A stretch of 37,007 bases of DNA from a bacterium (lineage in GTDB: Bacteria; Omnitrophota; Gorgyraeia; Zapsychrales; Fredricksoniimonadaceae), in contig JAJXTI010000003.1 of assembly GCA_021783915.1 (NCBI GenBank), forward strand, positions 9,712-46,718, read 5' to 3'. Within the stretch, counting starts at the first letter, position 1; each line of letters begins with the position of its first letter. Below the pieces are notes generated by a model. It searched no databases. It saw only the letters and a program-made list of their open reading frames with translations, and was not told the DNA's origin. The position numbers were made by a program, and so were the translations under genes. Below are positions 19,128 to 27,999 of the stretch, one piece after another.

Positions 19128-20693
19128 ATGAATAAACCCGCTGATCTTAATGAAGCACAGTGGCAGGCGGTCTCCCACGAAGGTTCTCATTTAATCATCG
19201 TCGCCGGCCCTGGAACCGGTAAAACGCATACTTTAATCCACCGCATCATCCGTACTCTTAAAACCTTAGAGCAGGATCAAAGAATTTTAGCCATTACTTT
19301 TACCAATAAAGCTGCGCACCAAATGCGTGAGCGTCTGGAAGCTAAAGTGCCGCAATTGTGGCGTCGTGTGACCGTGGGAACATTTCACTGGTTTGCCCTA
19401 AGCCTTTTACGTGAATTTAGCGAATATACACCTTTACCTAAAGATTTCCAAATCGCCCTACCCGAAGACATCCAAGGTTTTATGGGGGAGATTTTCTCAG
19501 AAAAAAGTCCTGTCCAACATAAGCAAGTCCTGGAGGAAATATCTTTGATCAAATCTACCAGACTTGTCGTTGATGCGGATGACAATTATCAAAAGTATCA
19601 TCGTTTTCTACGCGCTAAAGGGCTTATTGATTTTGATGACATCTTACGGGAGGCTTTTATTCTTCTAGAAAATGAAGATATCTCTTTCAAAGTGCGTCAA
19701 CGGTATCGTTATTTATTTGTGGATGAGTATCAGGATATCAATTTGGTTCAAAACGCCTTGCTTAAGATTTTGACCCAAGAGGGTGTTTTATTAACGGCCA
19801 TCGGAGATCCCAATCAATCCATTTACGGCTTTCGGGGCAGCCAGGTCAAATTGTTTCATCGTTTTATCGATGATTTCCTTGGGAGTGTCAAACTTTCTTT
19901 AACGGAGAATTACCGTTCAACGGTCAATTTATTATCGGCCAGTTCTCAGGTCATTAGTAAAGATTGTGGGCATGAAGTCCCCCAGGCAACAGCCAAAATT
20001 TATGATCAAGGAAAACTCGTGATTCATGAGGCCGCGACTGACCGGGCCGAGGCTGAGTTTGTGGCCCATCAAATTGAACAGTTGGTTGGCGGTATCAGTA
20101 TGTTTTCGCAGGATTCCCATAGAGTGGAGACTTATCGTAAAGCCCAGCGTAGTTTTGGAGATATCGCTGTTTTGTATCGGCTTAACGCACAAAAAAATGT
20201 CATCATTGAAGCGTTGGAACATTTGGGGATTCCTTATACCGTTTCATCTAAACCAAAGGTAAAAAAGGAAGATTTGAAAGAATTGAGACAAGATGAAAAA
20301 GACGAGATTTTATTACAGCAGTTTGAAGAAACGTTGTCTTATAACATCGAAAAAGTGTCCTTGTCGACCTTGCATGCCGCTAAAGGCTTGGAATTTCATG
20401 TCGTTTTTATCATAGGTTGTGAGGCCAAACTCCTACCACTGGATTTAGCGGACATGAAAGGAGATCCTCAGGAGGAACGCAGATTGTTTTATGTAGGGAT
20501 GACGCGTGCCAAAGAACATTTATATTTGACGCGTGCCGGTCGCAGGCAACTTTTCGGGCAGACTTTTTTTAATCCTCCTTCGATATTTTGGGAGGATATT
20601 GAAGAAGACTTGAAAGCGTACGAAAACTCTAAATTGCACCGAAGATTATCTAAAGGAAAAGAAGCCGAAAAACAGCAATTGAAATTATTTTAA
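19128..20693 (+). CDS. UvrD/PcrA-type superfamily 1 DNA helicase (compact, 521 aa)
   Basis: AGPGTGKTHTLIHR (Walker A), ITFTNKAAHQMRERL, FVDEYQDINLVQ, IGDPNQSIYGFRGS, TENYRST, LSTLHAAKGLEFHVVFIIG, RLFYVGMTRAKEHLYL. Confidence 0.95.
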   Translation: MNKPADLNEAQWQAVSHEGSHLIIVAGPGTGKTHTLIHRIIRTLKTLEQDQRILAITFTNKAAHQMRERLEAKVPQLWRRVTVGTFHWFALSLLREFSEYTPLPKDFQIALPEDIQGFMGEIFSEKSPVQHKQVLEEISLIKSTRLVVDADDNYQKYHRFLRAKGLIDFDDILREAFILLENEDISFKVRQRYRYLFVDEYQDINLVQNALLKILTQEGVLLTAIGDPNQSIYGFRGSQVKLFHRFIDDFLGSVKLSLTENYRSTVNLLSASSQVISKDCGHEVPQATAKIYDQGKLVIHEAATDRAEAEFVAHQIEQLVGGISMFSQDSHRVETYRKAQRSFGDIAVLYRLNAQKNVIIEALEHLGIPYTVSSKPKVKKEDLKELRQDEKDEILLQQFEETLSYNIEKVSLSTLHAAKGLEFHVVFIIGCEAKLLPLDLADMKGDPQEERRLFYVGMTRAKEHLYLTRAGRRQLFGQTFFNPPSIFWEDIEEDLKAYENSKLHRRLSKGKEAEKQQLKLF

Positions 20694-20707
20694 CCAGTGC
20701 ATGGCTT

Positions 20708-21616
20708 ATGGAACACAATGGATATAATCTGTATAGGGACCGCTTCTCACGCAGCATACGCGGCGTCTTGATCGGCCTTGTCTGCAACGTGGTTCTGGCC
20801 GCTGTCAAGACCATTGTCGGTATCATAGGGCATTCTTATGCCTTGATTGCAGATGGTATCGAATCGATCATGGATATTTTTTCATCAGCGATAGTTTTAG
20901 GCGGCATAAAGATCGGCTCCATCCCTGCAGATGAAAACCATCCTTATGGCCATGGTAGAGCTGAATCTTTGGCCGCGATGATTGTTTCATTGGCCCTTTT
21001 AATGGTCGCAGCGGGGATTGCTGTTGAAAGTGTCCGCGAAATCTTTAACCCCCATCACATGCCTGCAGCGTTTACACTGGTCGTTTTGGTTATTGTTGTT
21101 TTTATTAAGGAAACTTTGTTTCGTTTTCTTTTTTCCGTTGGGAGAGATGTCGACAGCCTTTCAGTCAAGACGGACGCATGGCACCATAGATCCGACGCGT
21201 TGACCTCTATAGCTGCGTTCATAGGTATTTCCATGGCGTTAATAGGCGGTAAAGGTTACGAGTGTGCTGATGATTGGGCAGCCTTGGCTGCCAGTACTAT
21301 CCTCGCTTTTAACGGGAGTATATTGTTAAAAAAGGCCGTTGCTGAAATTATGGACCATGCGCCCAATCCACGAACAGAAGAGGCCGTCCGTGCCATTGCT
21401 TCCCAGGTTTCCGGGGTCGTCACCATTGAAAAATGCAGGGTGCGCAAAAGTGGACTGCAGTTATTTGTCGATATTCATGTGGAAGTCAATGCCAACATGC
21501 AGGTCATTGAAGCCCACGGTATTGCTCATCGTGTCAAAGATGCTTTGATGTTGTCCTCTTTTGGGGTGGCAGATGTTCTGGTTCACATTGAACCGGCTTT
21601 AAGCGATAAACATTGA
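20708..21616 (+). CDS. Cation diffusion facilitator family transporter
   Basis: SYALIADGIESIMDIFSSAIVLGGIKIGSIPADENHPYGHGRAESLAAM and DAWHHRSDALTSIAAF metal-binding motifs. Confidence 0.95.
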   Translation: MEHNGYNLYRDRFSRSIRGVLIGLVCNVVLAAVKTIVGIIGHSYALIADGIESIMDIFSSAIVLGGIKIGSIPADENHPYGHGRAESLAAMIVSLALLMVAAGIAVESVREIFNPHHMPAAFTLVVLVIVVFIKETLFRFLFSVGRDVDSLSVKTDAWHHRSDALTSIAAFIGISMALIGGKGYECADDWAALAASTILAFNGSILLKKAVAEIMDHAPNPRTEEAVRAIASQVSGVVTIEKCRVRKSGLQLFVDIHVEVNANMQVIEAHGIAHRVKDALMLSSFGVADVLVHIEPALSDKH

Positions 21617-21640
21617 ACCCTTGAATTCTTTTGATAAAAT
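21613..21640 (+). promoter_or_regulatory. Putative promoter for comEA-comEC
   Basis: TTGAAC (21613-21618), 16-bp spacer, TAAAAT (21635-21640). Confidence 0.35.
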
Positions 21641-21707
21641 AGATTTCATTGTTAAGTCATTTCCCATGGCTTTATAAATAACAATTCCCCTACGTTTAAT
21701 TCTAAAA

Positions 21708-22043
21708 GTGTTTTGTTGGACACCTCAAGAAAAGTCTGTTGTCAGAGGTCTTTGTATCATTATTTTTGCCGGTACATTGATCAACATTGGGCTTCAAAGA
21801 AATCTTTGTATTTTTGACTGGCTCCATACAGCCCAAAAGAAATCTCTGGCAACAGCTATCAACATTAACCGTGCCAGCATTGATGACCTGCTGAAGGTCC
21901 CGGGTATCGGACCTAAGACGGCTGAATATATTATGGCCTATCGTCACACACAAGGGGCCTTTATCAGCCTGGACCCTTTGCTTAAAGCCAAAGGCATGTC
22001 ACCTCAACGTTATGAACGTATTATCAAATATCTTAAAATTTAA
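21708..22043 (+). CDS. ComEA-like helix-hairpin-helix protein
   Basis: GTG start; N-terminal hydrophobic segment; ININRASIDDLLKVPGIGPKTAEYIMAYRHTQGAF HhH motif. Confidence 0.85.
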   Translation: MFCWTPQEKSVVRGLCIIIFAGTLINIGLQRNLCIFDWLHTAQKKSLATAININRASIDDLLKVPGIGPKTAEYIMAYRHTQGAFISLDPLLKAKGMSPQRYERIIKYLKI

Positions 22044-23568
22044 TCAATATACCCACCGTCCTTGTTTTTATTTAGGCCTTGCTATGGGCCTAGGTATTTT
22101 CTTGGGAAGATATGGACCATGGAGTTGGCCTGTTTGGAGTATCTTAAGCGGTGTTTTTATTATTTTGAGTTTACCGAGGACCAGGGTATCTGTTTTTTTG
22201 TTGTGCTTAAGTCTTGTTTGCTTAGGGGCTTTTTCTTACCAGAATGTTTATCTTTTACCCTCTGATCATATCGGTTTTCTTTCTTACAAAGACCAAAAGA
22301 AAACCAAAGCTATTGAAGGAACCATAGATTCCGATGTGCAGATAAAGCCGACGACATTCGGGACAAAACAAATGTTTGAACTTCAAATCATTCGAGTCAA
22401 TTTGAATGACAATTGGCATAAAGCCACAGGCAGGATATTGGTCAATTGTTATCAGCTTCAAAAGTTGGGCTATGGGGATCATGTGGTTCTGGAGGGGACT
22501 TTATACAAGGCCTTTAGCAGTCCTTTAAGTCGTTTTTCCTATCAACAGTACCTGGAAGACCACGGGTTATTCTTTATTTTTAGTGTGGGGAAGAGAAAGA
22601 CCATCAAAGTGCTTTCCTCCAATAACGGCCATAGCTGGCTTAGCTTTTCTTTTAAAATAAGACACAAATTTAAAACTATTTTAGCGCAGTATTTGGAACC
22701 TCAAGAAACAAGCATGATCCAAGCCATGGTTTTAGGGGACCGTTCTTTTTTAACAAAAGACATTTATGCGCTTTTTAGCAAGACCGGAACATCCCATATC
22801 CTGGCCATCAGCGGGATGAACATGACCCTGATAGCTTCTATTGTCCTATTTATTCTGAAAGTATTACGATTGCCTCGCAAGGGACAATTTGTTCTGGCCA
22901 GCTTGTTTTTATTTGCCTATGCGATTCTTAGCGGTTGGACAGCATCGGTGGTACGGTCAGTACTTATGGCCATTGTTATTTTAAGCAGCTTTTGTTTGGA
23001 ATACGAAGTGGACACAGCCAATTCTTTGGGATTCGCTGCTCTTATTTTGTTTTTATTAAATCCTTTGAACCTTTTCGATATAGGATTTCAATTATCTTTT
23101 ATTTGTGTGGCTATTATCATATATCTCAACGTTCTTTTGGGGCCCTTGCTCAATCAATTTATTAAGGCAAGAATCCTAAAGTATTTGGTACAGGCCTTGA
23201 GTGTATCCTTGGTAGCCTGGGTAGGCATCAGTGGCATAATAGTATACGAATATGACATCATCTCACCGGTTGCCATTATCGCCAATATTCCTATTGTTCC
23301 GTTAGCGGATTTAGTGATAGCCTTAAGTTTGGGACTAGTAGCTGTGGGGCTTTTTTGTCCATGGCTGGCAGTTGCCTTTGCCTGCACGCTTAAGGCAGTG
23401 TTTAATTTTACTTTGCTTTTAACTTCCTGGTTTGCTCAAATTCCATACGGATATTTTTATGTTCACCACTTAAACGGATGGTACATCTTTTTTTATTATT
23501 TAATTTTATTAGGTGGCATGGCCATTTTAAAAAAATGGTTAATTAAGCCAGGAGACTTTACAAGATAG
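22012..23568 (+). CDS. ComEC/Rec2 family competence membrane protein, lacking a visible C-terminal metallo-beta-lactamase domain
   Basis: ALFSKTGTSHILAISGMNMTLIASIVLFILK signature; multi-TM; ends about 518 aa after the competence domain. Start overlaps the upstream ORF by 32 nt; ATG at 22084 is an alternative. Confidence 0.88.
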   Translation: MNVLSNILKFNQYTHRPCFYLGLAMGLGIFLGRYGPWSWPVWSILSGVFIILSLPRTRVSVFLLCLSLVCLGAFSYQNVYLLPSDHIGFLSYKDQKKTKAIEGTIDSDVQIKPTTFGTKQMFELQIIRVNLNDNWHKATGRILVNCYQLQKLGYGDHVVLEGTLYKAFSSPLSRFSYQQYLEDHGLFFIFSVGKRKTIKVLSSNNGHSWLSFSFKIRHKFKTILAQYLEPQETSMIQAMVLGDRSFLTKDIYALFSKTGTSHILAISGMNMTLIASIVLFILKVLRLPRKGQFVLASLFLFAYAILSGWTASVVRSVLMAIVILSSFCLEYEVDTANSLGFAALILFLLNPLNLFDIGFQLSFICVAIIIYLNVLLGPLLNQFIKARILKYLVQALSVSLVAWVGISGIIVYEYDIISPVAIIANIPIVPLADLVIALSLGLVAVGLFCPWLAVAFACTLKAVFNFTLLLTSWFAQIPYGYFYVHHLNGWYIFFYYLILLGGMAILKKWLIKPGDFTR

Positions 23569-23613
23569 AATTTTCTTGTTAAAGTTATACGTTTTTATAA
23601 GCACTCCTCTATT

Positions 23614-24759
23614 ATGAATCCAAAAGAAAAAGTCCATATCCGTATAGTCCCTTTTGAAGAAACATCCGTCCAGCGTAAATTTACAATCATCTTTTTGATC
23701 ATCTCGATTATTCCGATGGTACTACTTTATTATGTTTACCTAAAGAATACAGGGATTGGATACGTCAATATTCCCACCACGGGCTTTACAATTGCCATGA
23801 ATTTTATGGTTATCGGGGTCCTGGTCGGGTATTTCTTCATACGTTCTTTGTTAGTGAAAATCAATGATATTTCTAATAAAAACCGTAAAGCGATCGAACC
23901 ATTTTTAAGCCCGGAAGTCATCAATGAGCTTGGGCATGGAGAAAATGAAATAGTTGTTTTAGGACGTTCTTTCTCTGCTGTTATAAAACAGTTAGAAAAA
24001 GATATTAATGAATTACGAGAAAAGAATGAAAAACTCAAATCCTTAGACCAACTCAAGGATGATTTTGTTAGCAATGTTTCTCATGAATTACGTACCCCCT
24101 TAACTATTATCCAAGAGAGCATTTCCCAGGTTTCAGAGGGGATGTATGGTTCTCCTAATGAACAACAACTTAAATATTTAAATATGTCCCTGAAAAATGT
24201 CGAGCGGTTAAGGGAATTAATTGATAATTTATTGGATCTTTCCAAGATGGAAAAAGGGCGATTGGAGATTGTTAAGAAAAATGTAGACCTTGTAGAGATA
24301 GTCAAAGAAGTCATATCTGATTTTATGCCAAAAATTCAAAAAAAAGGTTTGGAAATAAGGTGTAATTGTCCAGCAAAAAAAGTAGAAGTGTTTGCGGACA
24401 AGGCAAAGATTATTCAGGTTTTATTTAATTTGCTCAGCAACGCGTGTAAATTTACCGATAAAGGCCACATTGAAATATCTGTAAAACAAACTGATAGGCT
24501 TGTAGAGTGTGGAGTTGCCGATACTGGCCTAGGCATTACCCCAGAAAATTTGCCTAATCTTTTTTCGAAATTTTATCAAGTTCGTCAACAGATCAGCCCT
24601 AAAGAAAAAGGGACGGGATTGGGCTTGGTTATTTGTAAAAATATTGTTGAATTGCACAACGGGAAGATTTTTGTGGAAAGCATAAAATCCAAGGGCACAA
24701 AATTCACATTTACTCTTCCTAAAGGGGACATAAATGAAGAAAATATTAATAGTCGATGA
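23614..24759 (+). CDS. Membrane sensor histidine kinase
   Basis: Two TM segments; HisKA box VSNVSHELRTPLTIIQESISQ; HATPase N/G boxes LLSNACKFTDKG, VADTGLGI, GTGLGLVICKNIVELH. Confidence 0.95.
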   Translation: MNPKEKVHIRIVPFEETSVQRKFTIIFLIISIIPMVLLYYVYLKNTGIGYVNIPTTGFTIAMNFMVIGVLVGYFFIRSLLVKINDISNKNRKAIEPFLSPEVINELGHGENEIVVLGRSFSAVIKQLEKDINELREKNEKLKSLDQLKDDFVSNVSHELRTPLTIIQESISQVSEGMYGSPNEQQLKYLNMSLKNVERLRELIDNLLDLSKMEKGRLEIVKKNVDLVEIVKEVISDFMPKIQKKGLEIRCNCPAKKVEVFADKAKIIQVLFNLLSNACKFTDKGHIEISVKQTDRLVECGVADTGLGITPENLPNLFSKFYQVRQQISPKEKGTGLGLVICKNIVELHNGKIFVESIKSKGTKFTFTLPKGDINEENINSR

Positions 24760-25114
24760 TGACGTGGATATTATTGACTTGCTGGAACACAGATTGAAAA
24801 AGAGTAATTATGAAGTCATATTTTCTAGCGATGGAGATAAAGGGGTCAGAAAGGCCGTTGAACAAAAACCAGATTTAATCATTATGGATGTTATGATGCC
24901 AAATATGCCAGGAGGAGAAGCGGTAAAGCTTTTAAAATCAGTTGAGGTCACAAGAAATATCCCCGTTCTGTTTTTTACTTCTATTAATACATATTTGCCT
25001 AAAGGAACAGACCTCAACCAAATCAATGTGGATGGCCAACTTTACCCAGCTATCACTAAACCTTTTGAGCCAGCGAAGTTGTTAACAGTCATAAAAACAT
25101 TGATAGGGCAGTAG
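24734..25114 (+). CDS. Single-domain response regulator (receiver only)
   Basis: KILIVDDDVDIIDLLEHRL, LIIMDVMMPNMPG, VLFFTS, TKPF; 26-nt overlap with the kinase gene. Confidence 0.95.
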   Translation: MKKILIVDDDVDIIDLLEHRLKKSNYEVIFSSDGDKGVRKAVEQKPDLIIMDVMMPNMPGGEAVKLLKSVEVTRNIPVLFFTSINTYLPKGTDLNQINVDGQLYPAITKPFEPAKLLTVIKTLIGQ

Positions 25115-25146
25115 AAAAAATAGAATATTCGAGTAAAAATAGAGAC

Positions 25147-25174
25147 TTGACAAATTAAAAATTTGTGGTAAATT
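25147..25174 (+). promoter_or_regulatory. Sigma70-type promoter of the hsp20-clpB-hsp20 operon
   Basis: TTGACA (25147-25152), 16-bp spacer, TAAATT (25169-25174), overlapping the first CIRCE element. Confidence 0.6.
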
Positions 25175-25199
25175 ATCACTCAGATTTAAAGAGTGCTAA
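25173..25199. promoter_or_regulatory. CIRCE operator 1 (HrcA binding site)
   Basis: TTATCACTC-N9-GAGTGCTAA; one mismatch to consensus TTAGCACTC-N9-GAGTGCTAA. Confidence 0.9.
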
Positions 25200-25236
25200 T
25201 AGTTTTCACCCGGGAGTTTATTCTTGGGTATCTTGG

Positions 25237-25270
25237 TGAGGATATGATTAGGAGAAATCCTCATTTTTTT
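25237..25270 (+). terminator. Terminator-like or attenuator hairpin in the hsp20 leader
   Basis: TGAGGAT (25237-25243) / ATCCTCA (25257-25263) followed by TTTTTTT (25264-25270). Confidence 0.5.
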
Positions 25271-25280
25271 GGCATGGGTA

Positions 25281-25307
25281 TTAGCACTCTAGTTATTAGA
25301 GTGATAA
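25281..25307. promoter_or_regulatory. CIRCE operator 2 (HrcA binding site)
   Basis: TTAGCACTC-N9-GAGTGATAA; one mismatch, in the arm opposite to CIRCE 1. Confidence 0.9.
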
Positions 25308-25347
25308 TTATTTCTTAATAAACAACACTTTAAACAGGAGGTGGGTT

Positions 25348-25794
25348 ATGTCATTGATTCAATATCGTAAACACCAAATAGACCCATTACGGGAAATCTT
25401 GAATGATGAATTCTTTAGTCCATTTTTCCCTTTAGTGGGGAGATCGCTGGTAAGAAATGCTTCACAATGGTTCCCGGCTTTGGATGTCTTAGAAGAGAAA
25501 GAAAGCTATACCATTAAGGCTGATTTGCCAGGTATTAAAAAAGAGGATGTACGTGTTTCCTTTGAAAATGGCCTTTTGACCATTGAAGGTGAACGTAAAG
25601 AGGAAACGGAACAGAAGGATAAAAATTATCACCGCCTGGAGCGGACCTATGGCCATTTCGTACGTTCTTTTAATTTAGGTACAGGCGTAGATGCTAGTAA
25701 AATTCAGGCCAACTATAAAGATGGGGTCTTAGAGATAGTCGTAGCTAAATCCGAAAAGGCCAAACCCAAAGCCATTGATATTCAGGTTGGATAA
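25348..25794 (+). CDS. Small heat shock protein Hsp20 (alpha-crystallin domain)
   Basis: ALDVLEEKESYTIKADLPGIKKEDVRVSFENGLLTIEGERKEE...YGHFVRSFNLGTGVDASKIQANYKDGVLEIVVAK; SD AGGAGG upstream. Confidence 0.95.
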   Translation: MSLIQYRKHQIDPLREILNDEFFSPFFPLVGRSLVRNASQWFPALDVLEEKESYTIKADLPGIKKEDVRVSFENGLLTIEGERKEETEQKDKNYHRLERTYGHFVRSFNLGTGVDASKIQANYKDGVLEIVVAKSEKAKPKAIDIQVG

Positions 25795-25806
25795 TGGGTA
25801 TTGTGT

Positions 25807-25835
25807 AGTAGGGGCGATTTATCATCGCCCCTACT
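25807..25835. repeat. 12-bp perfect palindrome between hsp20 and clpB, no U-tract
   Basis: AGTAGGGGCGAT-TTATC-ATCGCCCCTACT. Confidence 0.65.
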
Positions 25836-25852
25836 GAAAGGAAATGGTATAA

Positions 25853-27976
25853 ATGCAATCGCAAGAGCAGAACATACAAAAACCTTTAGAAAAATTCGGT
25901 AAAGATTTAACAGATTTGGCCAGTAAAGGTAAGCTTGACCCCGTTATCGGGCGCGACGAAGAAATTCGCCGTGTTATTCAAGTGCTATCGCGCCGGACCA
26001 AGAATAATCCTGTTTTAATCGGCGAGCCGGGGGTTGGCAAAACGGCGATAGTCGAAGGTCTGGCGCAGCGGATTTTTTTAGGAGACGTTCCTGAAGGCCT
26101 TAAACACAAAAGGGTCGTTGTTTTGGACATGGGAGCTTTGGTGGCCGGAGCAAAATTCAGGGGAGAATTTGAGGATCGGCTTAAAAGTGTTTTAAAAGAG
26201 GTGGAGTCTAATGATGGAGCCATTATTTTATTCATTGATGAGCTACACACTATTGTCGGCGCAGGGCGGGCAGAGGGAAGTGTAGACGCCGCTAATTTAC
26301 TTAAACCCGCCCTAAGCCGTGGGATGTTGCGTTGCATTGGCGCAACCACATTGGATGAATACCGTCTGTATATTGAAAAAGATGCGGCCTTAGAAAGACG
26401 GTTTCAGCAGGTCATGGTCAATGAACCGACGGTGGAAGACACCATTGCCATTTTACGTGGCCTTAAGGAAAAATATGAGGTGCATCACGGCGTACGTATT
26501 CAAGACTCCGCAATTATTGCCGCGGCGGTAATGAGCCAGAGGTATATTACAGATCGTTTCTTACCGGACAAGGCCATTGACTTAATTGATGAGGCGGCTT
26601 CCCGATTGCGTATTGAAATCGATAGCATGCCTCAAGAGTTGGATCACAATGAACGAGAAATCCGCCGGCTTGAAATAGAACGACAGGCCCTTAAGAAGGA
26701 ACAGGATGTCTCCTCTAAAGAGCGTGTCAAGACAATCGAAGAAGAATTAGCAATTTTAAAGGAAGAAAATAAAAAGATGCGCATACGCTGGCAAAATGAA
26801 AAGGTGGTTATTGACCGGATCCGTACCATTAAAGCGGATATTGAAGAACGTAAAATTGAAGAGGCCAAGGCTGAGAAAGTGGGGGATTTGGATAAAGTCG
26901 CTCAAATCCGCTACGGTGTTCTGGTCCAGTTACAAAGGGAATTGGAAGTTAATAATAAAGAACTCTCCAAAGTACAAAAAAATGGAGCCATGCTTAAAGA
27001 GGAGATTGATGACCAGGACATTGCGGAAATTATTTCTAAGTGGACAAAAATTCCCTTGTCAAAATTGATGCAAGCAGAGACAGAAAAATTAGTATATATG
27101 GAAGAAGCCTTAAAGAAAAAGGTCGTTGGTCAGGACAAAGCCATTGAAGCGATTGCTTCTTGCATTCGCCGCTCTCGCACAGGTTTAAGCGACCCGCAGA
27201 GGCCCTTGGGTTCATTTATTTTTGTGGGGCCCACAGGGGTCGGTAAAACCGAGTTGGCCAAGGCCTTGGCTTGGTTTTTATTTGATGATGAAAGTGCCAT
27301 AGTACGTATTGATATGAGCGAATATATGGAAAAACACAGCACCTCGCGTCTTATTGGTGCCCCACCGGGTTATGTCGGTTATGATGAAGGAGGCCAGTTG
27401 ACCGAGGTGGTACGCCGTAAACCTTATGCGGTGGTACTTTTTGATGAAATAGAAAAAGCCCATCCGGATGTTTTTAACGTACTTTTACAACTGCTTGACG
27501 ACGGACACCTGACCGATTCCCAAGGCAGGGTCATTAATTTTAAGAATACAATTGTGATTATGACTTCCAATATTGGGACGGAACAGATAACGGATTTGAC
27601 GGATCAGCAGAAAATAGAAGACCATGTACAAAGGGCTTTGCGGGTGCATTTCCGCCCAGAATTCTTAAACCGTGTGGATGAGATAATCGTCTTTTCACGT
27701 TTGACAGAAGCCCAGATAAAGAAAATCGTTGATATTCAGTTAGGCATCTTGGCAAGCCGTTTAAATCAGAAAGAAATAACATTGGAGGTTTCCGAGCAGG
27801 CCAAACAATTCTTGGCCAGGCAGGGTTACGATCCTGTTTATGGGGCCAGGCCTTTAAAAAGGACGATTCAAACTTTGGTTCAAGACCCTATTGCCTTTCG
27901 CCTTTTGCAAGGAGAGATCAAAGAAGGCCAGAAGATTAAGGTGGATGCTCAAGGTGAGGGTCTAGTTATTGTATAA
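25853..27976 (+). CDS. clpB: ClpB-type AAA+ disaggregase lacking the N-terminal Clp-N domain
   Basis: NBD1 [18 protein letters not shown], ClpB-length coiled-coil M domain, NBD2 [26 protein letters not shown]; starts directly at NBD1 with only a short N-terminal leader. Confidence 0.9.
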   Translation: MQSQEQNIQKPLEKFGKDLTDLASKGKLDPVIGRDEEIRRVIQVLSRRTKNNPVLIGEPGVGKTAIVEGLAQRIFLGDVPEGLKHKRVVVLDMGALVAGAKFRGEFEDRLKSVLKEVESNDGAIILFIDELHTIVGAGRAEGSVDAANLLKPALSRGMLRCIGATTLDEYRLYIEKDAALERRFQQVMVNEPTVEDTIAILRGLKEKYEVHHGVRIQDSAIIAAAVMSQRYITDRFLPDKAIDLIDEAASRLRIEIDSMPQELDHNEREIRRLEIERQALKKEQDVSSKERVKTIEEELAILKEENKKMRIRWQNEKVVIDRIRTIKADIEERKIEEAKAEKVGDLDKVAQIRYGVLVQLQRELEVNNKELSKVQKNGAMLKEEIDDQDIAEIISKWTKIPLSKLMQAETEKLVYMEEALKKKVVGQDKAIEAIASCIRRSRTGLSDPQRPLGSFIFVGPTGVGKTELAKALAWFLFDDESAIVRIDMSEYMEKHSTSRLIGAPPGYVGYDEGGQLTEVVRRKPYAVVLFDEIEKAHPDVFNVLLQLLDDGHLTDSQGRVINFKNTIVIMTSNIGTEQITDLTDQQKIEDHVQRALRVHFRPEFLNRVDEIIVFSRLTEAQIKKIVDIQLGILASRLNQKEITLEVSEQAKQFLARQGYDPVYGARPLKRTIQTLVQDPIAFRLLQGEIKEGQKIKVDAQGEGLVIV

Positions 27977-27999
27977 GTGATAAAATCAGGAGGTGTCTT

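Noticed and set aside
23576-23601. Promoter before the histidine kinase (TTGTTA ... TATAAG)
   Set aside because: Spacer is only 14 bp, outside the usual range.
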